Shown here one piece after another: positions 5,253 through 12,491 of a stretch of 44,209 bases of DNA. Where the stretch lies: positions 1 to 44,209 of the IMG/VR virus record IMGVR_UViG_3300028925_011754; one strand, written 5' to 3'. Source of the stretch: a virus. Within the stretch, counting starts at the first letter, position 1. Each line of letters opens with the position of its first letter. The position numbers were made by a program, and so were the translations under genes. A model generated the notes under the pieces. It had not been told where the DNA came from. It saw only the letters and a list, made by a program, of their open reading frames with translations, and searched no databases.

Positions 5253-5794
5253 TGTTTAAAAACTTTGATACATCTTCGTTTGAGAAAATGAAACCACCAG
5301 GCAACAATACGTTCGATGCCATGCAAGAGATCAAAGATCTTAAAAAAATACCATTGAACAAAAAGTTTGTAAAAGAATACGACAATATTGAAGCTGCTTT
5401 TAAAAAAACGGCTGAAGAGCAAGGTTTAGATTATGATGATAAAATAGCTAAAAAGCTTATAGTTAATTCTGCTCCAGTGATATTAAAATTAAAAAAGCAT
5501 TTTGATAGACCAAGACCCAAAGAGCTTGCTAAAGAAATGAACATTAAAATTAAAGATATAGAGATGGATTCTATGAAAACAGCATCTTATCCGTCTGGAC
5601 ATACGGTACAAGGAATTTTAATTGCAAAAGTATTAGGAGATAAATATCCTAAAGCCAAATCAGCATTTGCAAAAACTGGGGAAAACATATCTTATAGTAG
5701 AAACGTTGCAAGAGCTCACTATAAGTCTGATAGTAAGATGGGTGAAAAGCTAGCTAACGCAATGTACAAACATGTTAACAATAAAGAAATATGA
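5252..5794 (+). CDS. PAP2-superfamily acid phosphatase (class A type)
   Basis: 180 residues, soluble. All three signature motifs of the PAP2/class A acid phosphatase superfamily are present in order: K-x6-RP (KKHFDRPRP, about residues 88-96), PSGH (in SYPSGHTVQG, about 114-117) and SR-x5-H-x3-D (SRNVARAHYKSD, about 149-160). In this family the second-motif His assists catalysis and the third-motif His forms the phosphoenzyme. Substrates range from lipid phosphates to nucleotides and sugars, and cannot be told here. There is no signal peptide and no transmembrane helix, unlike lipid phosphatases. It overlaps the next gene by 4 nt. Its setting among tagged small proteins raises the possibility of virion packaging. 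Confidence 0.85.
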   Translation: MFKNFDTSSFEKMKPPGNNTFDAMQEIKDLKKIPLNKKFVKEYDNIEAAFKKTAEEQGLDYDDKIAKKLIVNSAPVILKLKKHFDRPRPKELAKEMNIKIKDIEMDSMKTASYPSGHTVQGILIAKVLGDKYPKAKSAFAKTGENISYSRNVARAHYKSDSKMGEKLANAMYKHVNNKEI

Positions 5795-6009
5795 AACAGA
5801 AACTAAACAAAATAGCTAAAGAGCTAAAAGGTGCCAGCAAAATGCACGCTGGCCAAGCAAAGACTATTGGTAAGCTAGTAAAAAAATCACCTATGCTATT
5901 AAAACTGTCTGCAAGTTGTAAGGCCGCGGCTAGAAAAAAGTTTGACGTGTATCCTAGTGCTTATGCAAATATGTGGGCTTCTAAGACACAGAAAAAAGGT
6001 AAGTGCTAA
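5791..6009 (+). CDS. Small basic protein with YPSAYAN motif
   Basis: 72 residues. The N-terminal half contains VKKSPMLLKL, another instance of the SPM motif. The C-terminal half (about 43-72) is CKAAARKKFDVYPSAYAN followed by a basic Cys-terminated tail. The [KR]-x-V-[YW]-PSAYA signature is one I recall in many small proteins of marine phages and some large algal viruses, of unknown function. It overlaps the phosphatase stop by 4 nt and shares a TAATG with the next gene, so it lies in a translationally coupled chain. Confidence 0.7.
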   Translation: MKQKLNKIAKELKGASKMHAGQAKTIGKLVKKSPMLLKLSASCKAAARKKFDVYPSAYANMWASKTQKKGKC

Positions 6010-6290
6010 TGGCAATTAAAAACTCTACCTTTACAGGATCTGCAAATAAAAAGCGCATGGGTGACTTTAAGCACTCTGACGCACCTGATGCTAAAGGTAA
6101 GTTTAAAACAATGTCAGCTAGTTCTCTAGCTTCTTGGCTAATAAAGACTCGTAAAAGTAATTTATCTAAAATTATTAGTAGCTTAAACCAGCAAGTGGTT
6201 TTCAATAGAAAGAAAAATCCTAGTTATACAGCCAAGATGCGTAAGACTATGGATATAGTTAGAAAACGATTAAGTAAAAATAAAGCATAA
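6009..6290 (+). CDS. Small basic helical protein
   Basis: 93 residues from the ATG at 6009, which overlaps the previous TAA. An upstream GTG at 6003 is less likely. Sequence landmarks are DFKHSDAPDAKGKF at about 19-32, a helical middle (SASSLASWLIKTRK) and FNRKKNPSYTAKM in the C-terminal third. These segments look familiar from hypothetical proteins in marine phages and algal viruses, but I cannot name a family. It shares a TAATG with the next gene. Confidence 0.65.
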   Translation: MAIKNSTFTGSANKKRMGDFKHSDAPDAKGKFKTMSASSLASWLIKTRKSNLSKIISSLNQQVVFNRKKNPSYTAKMRKTMDIVRKRLSKNKA

Positions 6291-6568
6291 TGGCGTTTAA
6301 AATGACATCACCACTAGCTAAGGTTGCAAAAGTAAAGTCTAAAGGAGGAGGTACTAAAAAAGTATGCTTACCTAAAGCTAAGGTTGCTAGCATGAGTAAA
6401 AAGGCAAAACAAAAAGTTATTAATGCTAAAAGAGCTGCAGCGGCAAAAGGTGATTATAAAAGATCACCTAAAAGTAATGTTAAAGGAACTGGAAGTAGAA
6501 ATTTAAAAGACTGGATTAGTCAAGACTGGGTACAGGTTGCTAACCCAAGTAAAAAGTGTGGTGAGTAA
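6290..6568 (+). CDS. Small basic protein with MAFKM tag
   Basis: 92 residues. The tag MAFKMTSPLAK at the start is shared with neighbours. The body reads GGGTKKVCLPKAKVASM at about 18-34, then a basic helix, then an aromatic tail with DWVQVANPSKKCGE. This body looks like a small conserved domain I associate with hypothetical proteins of marine viruses, including algal large DNA viruses. I cannot name it with certainty. Two cysteines are present. High Lys content fits nucleic-acid association. Confidence 0.65.
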   Translation: MAFKMTSPLAKVAKVKSKGGGTKKVCLPKAKVASMSKKAKQKVINAKRAAAAKGDYKRSPKSNVKGTGSRNLKDWISQDWVQVANPSKKCGE

Positions 6569-6599
6569 GTAATAGTATTAATAACGTAAAAAAATAGAC

Positions 6600-6929
6600 A
6601 TGGCATTCAAAATGAAAGCGGGTTCTGAAGGCCCAATGAAGAAAAACTATCCGGCAGCATTTAAAATGAAAGATGGTAAGATGAAGCCCAAGAAAGCGGG
6701 TAAACTAGCAAAAGACACTAGAACTGATGCTCAAAAAGCAAAAGATAAAAAAGAATTAGAGCGACAAAATAGAATTCAAGCAAAATTTCAAAAAGACGCA
6801 GAGAGAAGTAAAAAAGATAAGCAGTACCAGCTAGAAAGACTAGGTTATTTTCAAGATGATGATGGTAAAATAGTTCGTCCAAAACAATTGCGTAAAACTA
6901 CTATAAAAAAAGATATTAAGAAAAAATAA
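6600..6929 (+). CDS. Lys-rich protein with doubled FKMK tag
   Basis: 109 residues, about one third Lys or Arg. It begins MAFKMKAGSEGPMKKNYP and immediately repeats the core as AAFKMKDGKMKP (about 19-30), so the tag is duplicated within the protein. The remainder is a charged coiled-coil-like stretch rich in Lys, Asp and Gln with no fold I recognise. The first tag is nearly the same as that of the next gene, which suggests recent duplication of the 5' end. It is preceded by a 31-nt A-rich leader. Confidence 0.65.
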   Translation: MAFKMKAGSEGPMKKNYPAAFKMKDGKMKPKKAGKLAKDTRTDAQKAKDKKELERQNRIQAKFQKDAERSKKDKQYQLERLGYFQDDDGKIVRPKQLRKTTIKKDIKKK

Positions 6930-6943
6930 AAATAAAATACATT

Positions 6944-7549
6944 ATGGCGTTTAAAATGAAAGCGGGTAAAGAAAGCCCTATGAAAAAAAACTTTGGAATA
7001 GGTAAAAACTTGCCAGATGGAAGATCTACTTCTTCTGCGTTTCAAAAACCAAAGGTTTCTTACGCCAAAGCTTTTGAAAACATGGAAAGAGTTCCAGGTA
7101 AAACTAGAATGAGCTTTAATAGAAAAAATCCTACTACTGGAGAGTTGTACGCAGATAGTCCTGGAGGATTATCAAAATTTACATCACAAGCTAAAGTTTA
7201 CAATACAGAAAAGAGTAAGCCTACTTCAAAGACTACTACTCCAGAGCTACCAACAATAAAGCCTAAGTTAACTCCAACAACAAGCAACTTACTAGGAACA
7301 ATCTCATCAAGTACTAAACCTAAAGCTAAAGATGAGACTAATATTAAGCTGAAGAAAAATAAACTAACTGGTAGAACTAAAGCTAAGACTGTAGAAAAGT
7401 TTGATGACAAAGTTATTAAAACAAAAAGCGTTACAGATAGAAAAGGTAACGTAAAGACTAAAACTAAAGAAAGAAAAAGAAGAGCAGGAAAAGGTAAGCA
7501 AAAGATCGCTAAAGCACTTACTAAACTTGCTAGCAAACTTATAAAATAA
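6944..7549 (+). CDS. Lys/Thr-rich protein with MAFKMK-SPMKKN tag
   Basis: 201 residues, very basic, low complexity after the tag (Lys, Thr, Ser, Pro). It opens MAFKMKAGKESPMKKNFG, the most complete form of the shared tag. The middle carries SFNRKNPTTGELYADS and the C-terminal third is almost all Lys/Arg/Thr. It looks intrinsically disordered and histone-like in composition. A DNA-condensing or capsid-internal role is plausible but inferred. A minus-strand frame at 7198-7569 is its low-complexity mirror and is not a gene. Confidence 0.65.
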   Translation: MAFKMKAGKESPMKKNFGIGKNLPDGRSTSSAFQKPKVSYAKAFENMERVPGKTRMSFNRKNPTTGELYADSPGGLSKFTSQAKVYNTEKSKPTSKTTTPELPTIKPKLTPTTSNLLGTISSSTKPKAKDETNIKLKKNKLTGRTKAKTVEKFDDKVIKTKSVTDRKGNVKTKTKERKRRAGKGKQKIAKALTKLASKLIK

Positions 7550-7575
7550 ACTTTAAAAAATAAACACAACAGGAT

Positions 7576-7803
7576 ATGGCATTTAAAATGAAAAATCTAT
7601 CTACAATGAAAATGGCTAAAAAAGCAGGTTCACCGATGGATATGGGCGCAAAGCCAATGAAAATGAAAAAAGGCTCTCCAATGGATAAAGCTTTAATAGG
7701 TGATCAAAACAACTTACCACCAGAGCTTAAAGCTAAAATCGAAGCTGCGCCAGAATCTCCTAAGAAGATGAAGAAAGCCGCTATGAAGATGAAAAAGAAA
7801 TAA
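7576..7803 (+). CDS. Met/Lys-rich protein with repeated SPMD motif
   Basis: 75 residues, of which Met and Lys make up a very large share. It starts MAFKMKNLSTMKMAKK and contains AGSPMDMG and KGSPMDKA plus several KMKK runs. It has no recognisable fold, so it is probably disordered. It is the last of the tagged cluster, and a perfect 6-bp hairpin begins at its stop codon. The repeated SPM motif in one short protein suggests that the motif, rather than a folded domain, is the functional part. Confidence 0.65.
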   Translation: MAFKMKNLSTMKMAKKAGSPMDMGAKPMKMKKGSPMDKALIGDQNNLPPELKAKIEAAPESPKKMKKAAMKMKKK

Positions 7804-7817
7804 CGGAAACACCGTTA
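7801..7817 (+). other. Perfect 6-bp hairpin at the end of the tagged cluster
   Basis: TAACGG (7801-7806) and CCGTTA (7812-7817) form a perfect stem with a 5-nt loop, starting on the TAA stop codon. No U-run follows, so it is not a standard intrinsic terminator. It may protect the 3' end or mark a processing point. Confidence 0.4.
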
Positions 7818-7845
7818 ACCACGTTATTAACCTAAAACCAAAATT

Positions 7846-8139
7846 ATGACGTACCTATATTACCAGACCACCTCAACAGGTGGCGAAATGAAAGTCAATG
7901 ATAAAACCAAAGCAGAGTGGGAGCACTTGGCTAACAAAGAGAACTGGAGGATAACTCAGTTACCTAATGGATTTTATCAAACCGAAGTATCTAACCCAAA
8001 GAACGAAGAGTGGCACGATGTTACTCGTCGAGAGACAATGGAAGGAGCTGAGTCAGCAATTGACGGAAGCGTTGACCACTTCTCTAATAAGTTAGAAGCA
8101 ACCAAAGGACCGAAGGTTGTTAAGACATTCAAGAAGTAA
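7846..8139 (+). CDS. Small conserved hypothetical protein
   Basis: 97 residues, opening MTYLYYQTTSTGGEMKV, with WRITQLPNGFYQTE near the middle and GPKVVKTFKK at the end. It is soluble with mixed alpha/beta composition and no membrane segment. I recall close relatives in uncultured marine phage contigs, always unnamed. It lacks the FKMK tag of the preceding genes and stands between that cluster and groEL, with A-rich leaders on both sides. Function unknown. Confidence 0.65.
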   Translation: MTYLYYQTTSTGGEMKVNDKTKAEWEHLANKENWRITQLPNGFYQTEVSNPKNEEWHDVTRRETMEGAESAIDGSVDHFSNKLEATKGPKVVKTFKK

Positions 8140-8170
8140 ACTAAAACCAAATTTAATTTAATTTAATATA

Positions 8171-9745
8171 ATGGAATTTAACAACCCTAGTCTTCTTATC
8201 AAAGACTTAAACTTTGGTGAAGACGCAAAAAGTAAAATAGGTGCAGGTGTAGAAAAACTAGCGAAAGCAGTTAAGTCTACATTAGGAGCATCTGGAAAGT
8301 GTGTTATATATGAAGACGCACGAGGAATACCGGTAATCACAAAAGACGGAGTAACCGTTGCAGAAAGCGTAGTCTTATACGACCCGGTTGAAAACTTAGG
8401 AGCTACTTTAATTAAAGAGGCTTCTAAAAACACAGTAAGAGAAGCCGGCGACGGCACTACAACAGCGATAGTTCTTGCTGAGTCCTTACTAAACACTATA
8501 AATCTTCCTGAATATAAGGATTCCGCTAATCGTGTTCTACGAGAAGGCGTTAAGTCAGGATTAATTAAAATCAACGACTATTTAGATTCAATAAAAATAG
8601 ATGTAACAGACGACAAGCTGTCTCACGTAGCTTCTATATCGTGTAACAATGATATTGAGCTTGGTTCTATTATAGCTGAAGCTTATAATCAAGTTGGCAA
8701 AGATGGTGTAGTATTAATGGAGTCATCGGAAACTGAAGAAACTTACGTAGATGTGGTTGATGGTGTGCAACTAAAAGATTGTGGTCTAACCTCACCTCAC
8801 TTTGTTACTAATGTAGACAAACAAAAAGCAGAGCTAGAAAATCCATTAGTATTAATATGCATGTCTGAAATACCTAACATACGTAAAATACAAAGCATAC
8901 TAGAACATGTTATTAAACATAATCGATCTTTGCTTATAGTAGCACCTGTTGCTCAGCAAGTAAAATCGGCGTTGCTTATGAATAAGGTTAAAGGTAACAT
9001 TAAAATCAATATTATAGATTTACCAGGCTTTGGTCCTACAACTAAAGACACTTGTGAAGACTTATCTATATTGACAGGCGCTACTTTGTTTAACGAAGAG
9101 CTTGGTGATGATTTAGACATGATTAAACCAGAAGATTTAGGAGAAGCTGAATATTCATCTACTGATGAAACAGACACTATTATAACTACTGTAGAAGGAT
9201 ATGAACAAGAACTAGAAGATCGTATTGATCAAGTTGCTAAAATGGTTGCAGATGAAAAGAACGGTTATATTAAAAAGAAGCTGGAACAAAGATTGTCTAT
9301 GCTTTCAGGTTCAGTTGGTGTTATTAAAGTCGGCGCCAATTCTAAAATTGAGCTTAAAGAAAAAAAGGATAGAGTTGAGGATGCGATATATGCAACAAAA
9401 GCAGCGTTGAAAGAAGGTATTGTACCTGGTGGTGGAATAGCTTTACTTAACGCGTCTACAATAATTAAGCCAACTAACGATGGTGAAAAGGTTATTCTTG
9501 AGTCTATTAAGTCTCCGTTTGAAACTATATTAAAAAACGCTGGGTTTGAGACTATAGGCTATCCAGATAAAGAAGGTTATGGTCTTGACGTAATAACTGG
9601 TGACGAAGTTAATATGGTTGACTTTGGGATAATAGATCCTGTGCTAGTAACTAAGTCAGCGCTTAAAAATGCAGTAAGCGTTGTTATGACTATTGTTTCT
9701 GCAGATTGTGTAATCTCAAACGCTAGAGCAGATGAAAGCAATTAA
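8171..9745 (+). CDS. groEL: Phage GroEL-like chaperonin
   Basis: 524 residues, slightly shorter than bacterial GroEL (about 545). The ATP-site residues are kept: TKDG with Asp59, AGDGTTTA with Asp94 and RVEDA with Asp404 (equivalents of E. coli Asp52, Asp87 and Asp398), plus EGIVPGGGIALL. The order is equatorial, intermediate, apical and back to equatorial, as in group I chaperonins. It is diverged elsewhere and lacks the Gly-Met tail. It probably forms an ATP-driven folding ring for phage structural proteins. The stop overlaps the groES start by 14 nt, so groEL comes first, the reverse of the usual bacterial groES-groEL order. The leader has three AATTT repeats. Confidence 0.93.
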   Translation: MEFNNPSLLIKDLNFGEDAKSKIGAGVEKLAKAVKSTLGASGKCVIYEDARGIPVITKDGVTVAESVVLYDPVENLGATLIKEASKNTVREAGDGTTTAIVLAESLLNTINLPEYKDSANRVLREGVKSGLIKINDYLDSIKIDVTDDKLSHVASISCNNDIELGSIIAEAYNQVGKDGVVLMESSETEETYVDVVDGVQLKDCGLTSPHFVTNVDKQKAELENPLVLICMSEIPNIRKIQSILEHVIKHNRSLLIVAPVAQQVKSALLMNKVKGNIKINIIDLPGFGPTTKDTCEDLSILTGATLFNEELGDDLDMIKPEDLGEAEYSSTDETDTIITTVEGYEQELEDRIDQVAKMVADEKNGYIKKKLEQRLSMLSGSVGVIKVGANSKIELKEKKDRVEDAIYATKAALKEGIVPGGGIALLNASTIIKPTNDGEKVILESIKSPFETILKNAGFETIGYPDKEGYGLDVITGDEVNMVDFGIIDPVLVTKSALKNAVSVVMTIVSADCVISNARADESN

Positions 9746-9989
9746 CCACTACGTAGTAGTAGATAAAATAAAAACTGAGCAAAAGAAAATTGCTGGGTTG
9801 ATAGTAACAGAAAGGGTTGATGAAGACAACAGGTTTTTTAAAGCTAATGTTATATCAGTAGGAAATTTAGTAGAAGGAATATCAAATGGTGACACAGTTC
9901 ACTACGATAGACACGCAGGACACGGAATAGAATTTAACGATAAGTTTTATTTTGTTATAAAGGCAAGTGATATTGTACTAGTAGATTAA
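9732..9989 (+). CDS. groES: Phage GroES-like co-chaperonin
   Basis: 85 residues, shorter than bacterial GroES (about 97). It follows the GroES plan: an opening strand MKAINHYVVVDKI, a loop with KKIAGLIVTE whose LIV fits the GroEL-binding hydrophobic tripeptide, then FFKANVISVGN, a GDTVHYDRHAG segment where GroES has its Gly-Asp turn, and a final strand ASDIVLVD. It overlaps groEL by 14 nt, so the two are surely co-expressed. It should cap the phage-encoded ring, although it might also work on the host ring, as T4 gp31 does. Confidence 0.85.
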   Translation: MKAINHYVVVDKIKTEQKKIAGLIVTERVDEDNRFFKANVISVGNLVEGISNGDTVHYDRHAGHGIEFNDKFYFVIKASDIVLVD

Positions 9990-10066
9990 ACACAAACCAT
10001 AAACTTTAATCCTTATACACAAAATCACAATCAATTAATTATTAATCATTTTAAAACTAAAAAAAA

Positions 10067-10432
10067 ATGGCAAACAAAAATGACACTTATCTGTACTTCA
10101 TGGAAGAAACAGATGGAGCATTCGATGGAGCAAACGACGCTATGTGTCGTCCTTTATCAACTTTTAGAGGCTTTGGTATCGTTGCTGCAACAACAACATT
10201 AGAGTTACACTTTGACAGCATGTTAGGTACAGGAGCAGATATTGCTGCTGTAGACAAAGCTGTATTAACTGTTACTGCTAACACGCAAAAGGCAATTATT
10301 AAATCTCTTACAGAGCAATTTAATGCACATCCACATGCGGCTTCTATGTTAGTTGTATCTGACGACTCTAACTCAGTATTTGCTCATCCAGATATTACTG
10401 GAGTAGCTATTACAGTAACTGCTGCTGCTTAA
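10067..10432 (+). CDS. Probable small virion surface protein
   Basis: 121 residues, no Lys/Arg excess, rich in Ala, Thr and Val, beginning MANKNDTYLYFMEETDG. It is compact, beta-rich and free of membrane segments. A 77-nt A-rich untranslated leader precedes it, the longest gap in this part, which suggests a transcription start or strong translation. Composition and codon choice resemble the major capsid gene. A decoration or other abundant head protein is my best guess. No family is recognised. Confidence 0.6.
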   Translation: MANKNDTYLYFMEETDGAFDGANDAMCRPLSTFRGFGIVAATTTLELHFDSMLGTGADIAAVDKAVLTVTANTQKAIIKSLTEQFNAHPHAASMLVVSDDSNSVFAHPDITGVAITVTAAA

Positions 10433-10438
10433 TCTTGA

Positions 10439-10879
10439 ATGAGATTAACTAGTCACGATTTACGTGAATTACAAATCCTAAAGTATTACAGGCTCACTAG
10501 AAAGTGGGCTTGTAAGACTTACGGGTTAACAGATGCCGATCTTGAACTTCTAATATTTTTAGATTGTCAAAAACGGTTTACAAGACAAGATTTTATTGAT
10601 GGTACTTACACCATGAGCTGGGATAAAACTCGGTGGGACAAGTTAAGAAAGCTAGGCTGGATTGAGGTGTGGAGACACAGGAATAGAACGACTATAAAAT
10701 ACTCAGTGTTTAAAACGTCGTTTAAATGCAGCCAATTAATAAGTAGAATATATAGGATGTTATTAGGCGAAGAAGATATGCCAACATCAGAAAGAAGTGT
10801 ATTTTACAATAACAAAACATATACTGACAAAGTCTTTAATAAGGCTATTGATGATATGATTAAAGACCCTCAAAGATAA
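10439..10879 (+). CDS. Winged-helix-like protein (MarR-type guess)
   Basis: 146 residues, mainly helical with a beta wing. The core reads LLIFLDCQKRFTRQDF, a second helix around WDKLRKLGWIEVW and RNRTTIKYSVFKTS, matching helix-turn-helix plus wing of MarR-like proteins. This region covers about residues 35-100. Similar proteins are common in marine phage late regions, sometimes annotated as MarR-like regulators. Here it sits between probable virion and lysis genes, so a regulatory role in late expression is possible. It ends directly before the next ATG. Confidence 0.55.
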   Translation: MRLTSHDLRELQILKYYRLTRKWACKTYGLTDADLELLIFLDCQKRFTRQDFIDGTYTMSWDKTRWDKLRKLGWIEVWRHRNRTTIKYSVFKTSFKCSQLISRIYRMLLGEEDMPTSERSVFYNNKTYTDKVFNKAIDDMIKDPQR

Positions 10880-11281
10880 ATGACATTTAAACTAGGATCA
10901 AGCAAAGGACTACAAGCACAAGGTGGAAATATAAATTCTACCATGAAGTTTAGAAAAGATCAAGATCTTTCTGTACCTGGCGTACCTGTTTATAAAAAGA
11001 AGTTAGATGGTGACGTATTGGGAGAGGCAAATATGGATGGAAGCATATACGTTAGTGAAAGCGTAGATCCAAATGATCCTATGATGAAAAGAGTTCTTAA
11101 TCACGAAATGCAACACGTCACAGCCATGAAGATAGGTAGCGAAACCTACGATGATAATGCTGTTTATTTTAAAGGTGAGGTTTGGCCTAGAGGCGAAGGA
11201 TACATAACAAATCCACACACTGGGCAAAAGATCAAAGAAGGTGATTCTAGATTGCCTTGGGAATCAAATAAAATACAATGA
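10880..11281 (+). CDS. Small HExxH zincin-like protein
   Basis: 133 residues. HEMQH at about residues 74-78 (in LNHEMQHVTAMKIG) is a zinc-metallopeptidase HExxH motif followed by a helix. Before it, VPGVPVYKKKLDG and LGEANMDGSIYVS look like the edge strands of a small zincin fold. The N-terminus MTFKLGSS resembles the FKMK tag of the upstream cluster. Targets could be phage head proteins, cell wall or host proteins. It overlaps the holin gene by 4 nt, which favours a role in lysis or virion entry. A third zinc ligand is not obvious. Confidence 0.6.
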   Translation: MTFKLGSSKGLQAQGGNINSTMKFRKDQDLSVPGVPVYKKKLDGDVLGEANMDGSIYVSESVDPNDPMMKRVLNHEMQHVTAMKIGSETYDDNAVYFKGEVWPRGEGYITNPHTGQKIKEGDSRLPWESNKIQ

Positions 11282-11694
11282 TACAAAACATTTTAGGCGG
11301 ATTATTTGGTAAAGTACTAGATAATGCAGAAGGAATTTTAGATAAAGTAATAACAACAGATAAAGAGCGTGACGAAGCTAAGTTGGCTATTAAATCTGTA
11401 ATGTTAGAAGCAGAGCGTGAAGCTTTTGCAAAAGAAGTTGAAGATCGTAAAGATGCACGTGATCTTTATAAAGATGATGCTGTTATTCAAAAAGTATTAG
11501 CAACGTTATTTACAGTAGCTTACTTTGGCATTACTTACGTAATGTTTAACTACTTTGTAAACAAGACAATAGATTTAGGTGAATTTGAAATTAGCTTTAT
11601 ATCTACAATATTTGGAGCTATGAGCGCTAAAGTAAATACAATAATCGACTTCTTCTTCGGTGGAAGTTCAAATAAAAACGAACAAACAAAATAA
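11278..11694 (+). CDS. Holin, three-transmembrane type (GTA-holin-like)
   Basis: 138 residues. The N-terminal half is amphipathic and charged (TTDKERDEAKLAIKS, then a Glu/Asp/Lys stretch). About residues 73-95 form a clear transmembrane helix and 100-126 a second hydrophobic region that could make one or two more, ending in FFFGGSS and a polar tail. This layout matches the GTA-type 3TM holin family, in which the cytoplasmic helical region precedes the membrane part. Such holins permeabilise the inner membrane at lysis. An endolysin is not obvious nearby. The HExxH protein overlapping it is the only candidate partner seen. Confidence 0.65.
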   Translation: MIQNILGGLFGKVLDNAEGILDKVITTDKERDEAKLAIKSVMLEAEREAFAKEVEDRKDARDLYKDDAVIQKVLATLFTVAYFGITYVMFNYFVNKTIDLGEFEISFISTIFGAMSAKVNTIIDFFFGGSSNKNEQTK

Positions 11695-11699
11695 ACAAA

Positions 11700-12458
11700 A
11701 TGGCAAATAAATTCTTTACAACAACAACAGAGCCGGTAATAACAAGTGGTGCTACTGCTTTCGGGGCAGATGATGCAATGTTTGACTGGACACCTATACA
11801 AATTCCAAAAGGATCTTGCGCTCTAGCAAGTATATCTGGATACATAATGGGTAAAAATGGCGATGACCAAGCTACTGGCGGAATTATTGATTTATTTTTT
11901 GCTAGAAGCATAGACGGAGTAGCACCTCCAACTATTGGTACTATAAATAGCGCTATATCAAAAGCTAACGCGGTTGCGTTTAGAAGACATCTAATTGGCT
12001 ATATGTCTTTAGACATGGACGAAAGAACAGACTCAACAGACCCACTTGCGTCGTATAACGCTTTTGGATTAGCTTTTAATTCCACAATAAACAACTCTTA
12101 TAATCCTATAATCATGGAAGCTGAAGCTGAAGCTAAGGCCAATGGATTTCAAACTATATACGTAGCTGGAGCTTCGCAGGCTGCTTTTGACTTTGGAACA
12201 GGAGTTTTATGTGCTGGAGAACACGCTGCAGACGACTTGACTATAGTTATAGATAATGGTAGTGGAGCTGCAAGTATTGCTCTTAACACTCTTGCTGTTG
12301 GAGATGAAATAGTAATATCAAACGACACTGCAATTGGAAAAATAACAGCTTTAACTAATGTACTTATAACCGTAGACGCTGCGCCAAACATTCTAGCGGA
12401 CAACGCTGAAATTGTTCCAAAATTTCCACTAAGATTTAGGTTTGGGTGGCAATATTAA
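11700..12458 (+). CDS. Probable virion structural protein
   Basis: 252 residues, beta-rich and acidic, rich in Ala, Gly, Asp and Thr. It begins MANKFFTTTTEPVITSG and includes FDWTPIQIPKGS and LFFARSIDGVAPPTIGT, which I recall from structural proteins in uncultured marine phages. It has no coiled coil or membrane segment. Its position 5 nt after the holin gene and before the terminase block suggests a head decoration or fibre-base protein. The exact virion location is not visible from sequence. Confidence 0.6.
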   Translation: MANKFFTTTTEPVITSGATAFGADDAMFDWTPIQIPKGSCALASISGYIMGKNGDDQATGGIIDLFFARSIDGVAPPTIGTINSAISKANAVAFRRHLIGYMSLDMDERTDSTDPLASYNAFGLAFNSTINNSYNPIIMEAEAEAKANGFQTIYVAGASQAAFDFGTGVLCAGEHAADDLTIVIDNGSGAASIALNTLAVGDEIVISNDTAIGKITALTNVLITVDAAPNILADNAEIVPKFPLRFRFGWQY

Positions 12459-12491
12459 ATAACAACTAATCAAATTAAATTAAATTAAATC

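Noticed and set aside
7198-7569. Minus-strand frame of 123 codons with hydrophobic product
   Set aside because: It is the complement of the Lys/Thr-rich gene at 6944-7549, whose AAA/ACT codons read as Phe, Leu and Ser on the other strand.
8158-8574. Minus-strand frame of 138 codons
   Set aside because: Lies opposite the start of groEL, which is strongly supported by conserved motifs.
9990-10066. CACAAA copies at 9991 and 10018 as rightward versions of the left-arm promoter
   Set aside because: The GATAATA box is absent at the 18-19 nt distance (partial match only), so I do not call a promoter.
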